From Lebetimonas natsushimae (lineage in GTDB: Bacteria > Campylobacterota > Campylobacteria > Campylobacterales > Nautiliaceae): a stretch of 64,000 nucleotides of DNA. The position numbers were made by a program, and so were the translations under genes. The notes under the pieces were generated by a model. It made no database searches and had not been told where the DNA came from. It worked only from the letters and a program-made list of their open reading frames with translations. The stretch is from the NCBI RefSeq assembly GCF_002335445.1, contig NZ_BDME01000001.1, forward strand, positions 310,001-374,000, read 5' to 3'. Below are positions 62,696-64,000 of the stretch, in pieces; the stretch's first letter is position 1; the number at the start of each line of letters is the position of its first letter.

Positions 62696-63295
62696 ATGGA
62701 AAAAAGTGAATTTAGGAAAATATGTCTTGGTAGAAAAGTTTATAACAGATATTTGCTTTCAAAAAAAATTTCAAATGAAATTTACAATCTTGCAAAAAAT
62801 TATAAAAATATACTTTTATTTATCCCTTTAAAGAACGAAACGGATATAAGGGGGGTTATAAATAGACTCAGGAGAGAAAAAAAGAATATTTTTGTCCCGT
62901 TTATGCAAGATTTAAGCTTTAAAATGGTAAAATATCAATTGCCTTTAAAGAAAAAAAAATTCTCAATTTTCGAACCTGTAAATAAACAGCAGACTTTACA
63001 AAAAATTGACTTAGCAATTGTTCCGATTGTCGGAATTACCCTGGATTTTAGAAGAATAGGTTTTGGCAAAGGAATGTATGACAGGTTTTTTGCCAAATTA
63101 AAATATAAACCTAAAGTTATCTTTTTGCAGCTCAGTCCTTGCATAAGCAAGGAAAATGTTGCAGATAAGTTTGATATAAAAGCAGATGAATATATAAGTT
63201 TTAATATAAGGAGAAAAAATGAACGTTTTAATAATTTTAGCCGTTTCGATATTATCCGCTCTCGCGGGTTACTTTATAGCGAAAAAAATGGATGA
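62696..63295 (+). CDS. 5-formyltetrahydrofolate cyclo-ligase
   Basis: 199 residues. RKICLGRKVYNRYLLSKKI, a basic LRREKKNIFVPFM and the active-site GFGKGMYDRFF match the family that recycles 5-formyl-THF to methenyl-THF. The last ~25 residues lie in the overlap with rny and have no family-like sequence; homologs end near the start of rny. Confidence 0.88.
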   Translation: MEKSEFRKICLGRKVYNRYLLSKKISNEIYNLAKNYKNILLFIPLKNETDIRGVINRLRREKKNIFVPFMQDLSFKMVKYQLPLKKKKFSIFEPVNKQQTLQKIDLAIVPIVGITLDFRRIGFGKGMYDRFFAKLKYKPKVIFLQLSPCISKENVADKFDIKADEYISFNIRRKNERFNNFSRFDIIRSRGLLYSEKNG

Positions 63296-64000
63296 GGCTA
63301 AGTATGAAATTTTTGTAGAACAGGCTAAAGCAAAAGCAAAAGCTATTGAGCACGAAGCTGAAATATTACTTGAAAATACTAAAACAAAAGTAAAAGAGAT
63401 GGAGCTTCAGGCTCAAAATGAATTTGAAAAACAAAAATTAGACCTTGAAAAAGAATATGAAAACAAGTTAAATGAAATTTTGAAAAAAGAGGAAGAAATT
63501 GAAAAATTGGTAGAAAAACAGCTTGAAGAATCTCAAAAATTGGAAAATGAAAGAAAAGATTTTGAAAAAGAAAAAACTGTTATTCAAAAACTAAAAGATA
63601 CTTATAATCAAAAAATAAAAATTCTTCAGGAAAAACTTGAAAATGTTGCGGGCCTTACAAAAAATGAAGCAAAAGAGATACTTTTAAACAGTGTAAAAGA
63701 GGATTTGAAAGAAGATGTAGCACATCTTACAAGGAAAATAATAAAAGAAGCTGAAAATGATGCCAAGAAAAAAGCCAATTTTATTATAGCTCAGGCTACT
63801 ACAAGATATGCCGGTGATTTTGCAGGTGAAAGACTTATAAATGTTGTGGCTATCGGAGATGATGAAATGAAAGGCAGAATTATTGGAAAAGAGGGTAAAA
63901 ATATTAAAACCCTTGAAATGGTTACAGGCTGTGATATTATAATTGACGATACACCTGGGGCTATAACAGTGAGCAGTTTTAATATTTACAGACGCCAGAT
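63219..64000 (+). CDS. rny: Ribonuclease Y (partial, cut by the window end)
   Basis: The first 260 codons are visible. N-terminal membrane anchor (NVLIILAVSILSALAGYFIA), a long coiled coil (~28-150), and the KH domain start (GRIIGKEGKNIKTLEMVTGCDIIIDDTP). The HD nuclease domain lies beyond 64000. ATG 63219 has AAGGAG 5 nt upstream; it overlaps the preceding gene by 77 nt. Confidence 0.95.
   Translation, partial: MNVLIILAVSILSALAGYFIAKKMDEAKYEIFVEQAKAKAKAIEHEAEILLENTKTKVKEMELQAQNEFEKQKLDLEKEYENKLNEILKKEEEIEKLVEKQLEESQKLENERKDFEKEKTVIQKLKDTYNQKIKILQEKLENVAGLTKNEAKEILLNSVKEDLKEDVAHLTRKIIKEAENDAKKKANFIIAQATTRYAGDFAGERLINVVAIGDDEMKGRIIGKEGKNIKTLEMVTGCDIIIDDTPGAITVSSFNIYRRQ

Overview
The window is a compact, AT-rich chromosomal segment with about 65 genes and very little intergenic DNA. 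Gene content and order point to an epsilonproteobacterium (Campylobacterota), probably a deep-branching, vent-type member such as the Nautiliales. The evidence is two blocks whose order I recognise from Campylobacter-type genomes: ndk-yceD-rpmF-plsX-fabH with a 2[4Fe-4S] ferredoxin, and M23 peptidase-minC-lpxC-tsaB-thrB-ylxR-infB-rbfA-rimP-ribD. A FlgS-like kinase supports the same placement. The genus is inference.

Layout. 1-10.7 kb: a REP-associated-type tyrosine transposase, then gap, a Nudix hydrolase, prfA, rpsT, glmM, lspA, a tRNA-Val, a HAD protein, a CsgG-like lipoprotein, tilS and rimO. 10.7-29 kb: an MSHA-type type IV pilus locus. It starts with a 1347-residue repeat-containing MshQ-like surface protein, is interrupted by panC (opposite strand) and prfB, and continues with four pilin-like or pilus-associated genes, then I-J-K-L-M-N-(unknown)-E-G, a 31-codon membrane peptide and two pilins. 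29-48.5 kb: flgS, an acyl-CoA synthetase, ribosomal protein genes, fatty-acid and phospholipid genes, cell-envelope genes, the infB cluster, ribD, a UbiE-like methyltransferase and a J-domain protein. 48.5-55.9 kb: a nine-gene V/A-type ATPase operon (G-C-I-K-F-E-A-B-D). 56-59.8 kb: a type IIS-like restriction-modification cassette with two adenine methyltransferases of different architecture around an AlwI-like nuclease. 59.8-64 kb: radA, ftsY, a lipoprotein, 5-formyl-THF cyclo-ligase and the start of rny.

Most unusual observations. (1) Two clearly functional genes, a prepilin at 16950 and ribD at 46004, lack any ATG, GTG or TTG at the expected start. They appear to begin with CTG and ATA in 4-nt stop/start overlaps (CTGA, ATAA), each with a Shine-Dalgarno-like sequence. 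(2) A dispersed period-7 repeat (AATGGAA/AATTGAA/AATGGAT) sits at gene borders, supplies start and stop codons, and frames ylxR as a perfect 21-bp inverted pair. (3) There is a complete V/A-ATPase operon in a lineage that normally relies on F1Fo. (4) Several structured intergenic regions are present: 3501-3552, 5731-5883 and 32990-33050. (5) A perfect FNR-type dyad lies between the ferredoxin gene and the DHH phosphoesterase gene.

All functional calls come from reading motifs, length and context; no database search was possible.
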